This document shows, piece by piece, positions 63,375 through 64,000 of a DNA stretch of 64,000 nucleotides. The DNA comes from Streptomyces aurantiacus (GTDB lineage: Bacteria; Actinomycetota; Actinomycetes; Streptomycetales; Streptomycetaceae): contig NZ_CP114283.1 in assembly GCF_027107535.1 (NCBI RefSeq), positions 1,178,001-1,242,000 of the forward strand, read 5' to 3'. The notes below the pieces were generated by a model. The model did not search any database. It had not been told where the DNA came from and saw nothing but the letters and a program-made list of their open reading frames with translations. Every line of letters starts with the position of its first letter. Within the stretch, counting starts at the first letter, position 1. The translations under genes were made by a program, and so were the position numbers.

Positions 63375-64000
63375 GAGGGGTCGCGATGCGCCAGTGAGCG
63401 GACCCAGGCGATGCCGGCGAGCGACACCGCGACCAGGCCGCCCGCCGACAGCAGTGTGAAGAGGTGCTGCTGCTCGTCCGTCGCGGCCGGCAGGTAGGCC
63501 TGTCCGAAGAGCGCCCTGTCCAGTCCGGTACCCGCCAGCCGCGCCACCATCCAGAGCGCGATGCCGTGGGTCGAGTCCCACAGGGTGTGCAGGAGCGAGA
63601 CGCCGAGGTAGGCGCCGACGACCGGCCCGGTGAGGCGGAAGCGCCCGTCCGGGCGGCGCCGCGAGAGCAGGACGGCACCCGTGATCGCCGTCCACAGGCC
63701 GTGCCCGAAGGGAGTGAGCACGCCCCGCAGGATCTCGGTCTCCAGCAGCGCCCGCAGATCGATGCCCCGCGTCGAGACGGCGGCGTCGAAGGCGTACCCG
63801 GCGCTCTCCAGGGCGGCGAAGCCGAAGCCGACCGACGCGCCGAGCACCAGCCCCGCCCGCACACCACGGATACGGGTCTGCCGGCGCAGCACGAACATCA
63901 GCGCGGCCAGTTTCGCCGCCTCCTCGACGAGCCCGACCCCGACGAACATCCCGAGGGAGGGGCGCAGCAGGTAGTACTCCATCACCGAGGCGCCCAGCAC
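63356..64000 (-). CDS. PrsW-like intramembrane metalloprotease, N-terminus outside window
   Basis: 214 residues are present; the 5' end lies beyond the window. Motifs of the PrsW/CAAX-type family: VEEAAKLAALMFVLRR (EE), FAALESAGYAF (E), ILRGVLTPFGHGLWTAITGAVL (His) and VSLLHTLWDSTHGIALW (His/Asp), in a protein with about seven or more membrane helices. In other bacteria PrsW cleaves anti-sigma factors. Its stop codon (63358-63356) lies inside the copZA operator. Confidence 0.78.
   Translation of the reverse strand: MLGASVMEYYLLRPSLGMFVGVGLVEEAAKLAALMFVLRRQTRIRGVRAGLVLGASVGFGFAALESAGYAFDAAVSTRGIDLRALLETEILRGVLTPFGHGLWTAITGAVLLSRRRPDGRFRLTGPVVGAYLGVSLLHTLWDSTHGIALWMVARLAGTGLDRALFGQAYLPAATDEQQHLFTLLSAGGLVAVSLAGIAWVRSLAHRDPSWRNTP

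Noticed and set aside
1..64000. CRISPR array, tRNA, integrase-flanked island or prophage
   Set aside because: No spaced direct repeats, cloverleaf sequences, integrase or phage genes were seen; the repeats found are dispersed or simple tandem copies.

Overview
The window is a high-GC actinobacterial chromosome segment, almost certainly from Streptomyces. It has pervasive GC-rich third codon positions, many GTG starts, gene pairs joined by 4-bp ATGA/GTGA overlaps, a desferrioxamine cluster under DmdR/IdeR-type iron boxes, and a gene order that, as I recall it, parallels the S. coelicolor core region from citA (SCO2736) to desA (SCO2782), read in reverse. No tRNA, rRNA, CRISPR array, prophage or classical insertion sequence was seen. 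I could run no database search; family calls come from reading motifs.

Layout. 1-3430: 3' part of a desferrioxamine locus (desA partial, a siderophore-interacting flavoprotein, the lipoprotein receptor desE) with two iron boxes. 3800-12820: branched-chain (leucine) catabolism: acdH, HMG-CoA lyase, methylcrotonyl-CoA carboxylase alpha and beta, a divergent TetR regulator with two palindromic operators, a second acyl-CoA dehydrogenase and a TesB thioesterase. 12890-19900: a conserved protein, a PucR-type regulator and a divergent operon of sodium:solute symporter, agmatinase-family ureohydrolase and ThDP enzyme, probably for uptake and breakdown of an unidentified guanidino compound. 20000-34090: mostly secreted or envelope functions (FG-GAP protein, endonuclease I, GT39-type glycosyltransferase, beta-lactamase-like hydrolase, phytase-like esterase, two-in-one ABC exporter, S37 peptidase, lipoprotein). 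34200-42490: carbohydrate use (GH3 N-acetylglucosaminidase, sugar isomerases, a LacI regulator and a three-gene oxidoreductase/DUF993/isomerase operon). 42700-49090: a 1333-residue secreted DNRLRE/amidase protein with a lipoprotein partner, a membrane-anchored XRE protein and a serine hydrolase. 49320-55190: a ribose operon rbsR-A-CB-K-D with a permease and binding protein fused. 55770-58030: RecD2-type helicase. 58690-59970: citrate synthase. 60670-64000: copper efflux (copZ-copA with a CsoR-type operator) and a partial PrsW-like protease.

The most unusual structure is non-coding. A roughly 270-bp element with about 30-bp terminal inverted repeats and an internal 20-bp inverted repeat occurs three times (37.4, 55.3 and 58.1 kb), with a 238-bp core that looks essentially identical between copies. 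Two copies lie in inverted orientation on either side of the helicase gene. The terminal repeat also occurs alone at several gene ends, where it can fold as a terminator-like hairpin. Other leads are a possible amidase effector/immunity lipoprotein pair, the symporter-ureohydrolase-ThDP operon, the DUF993 sugar operon and the leader region of citrate synthase.
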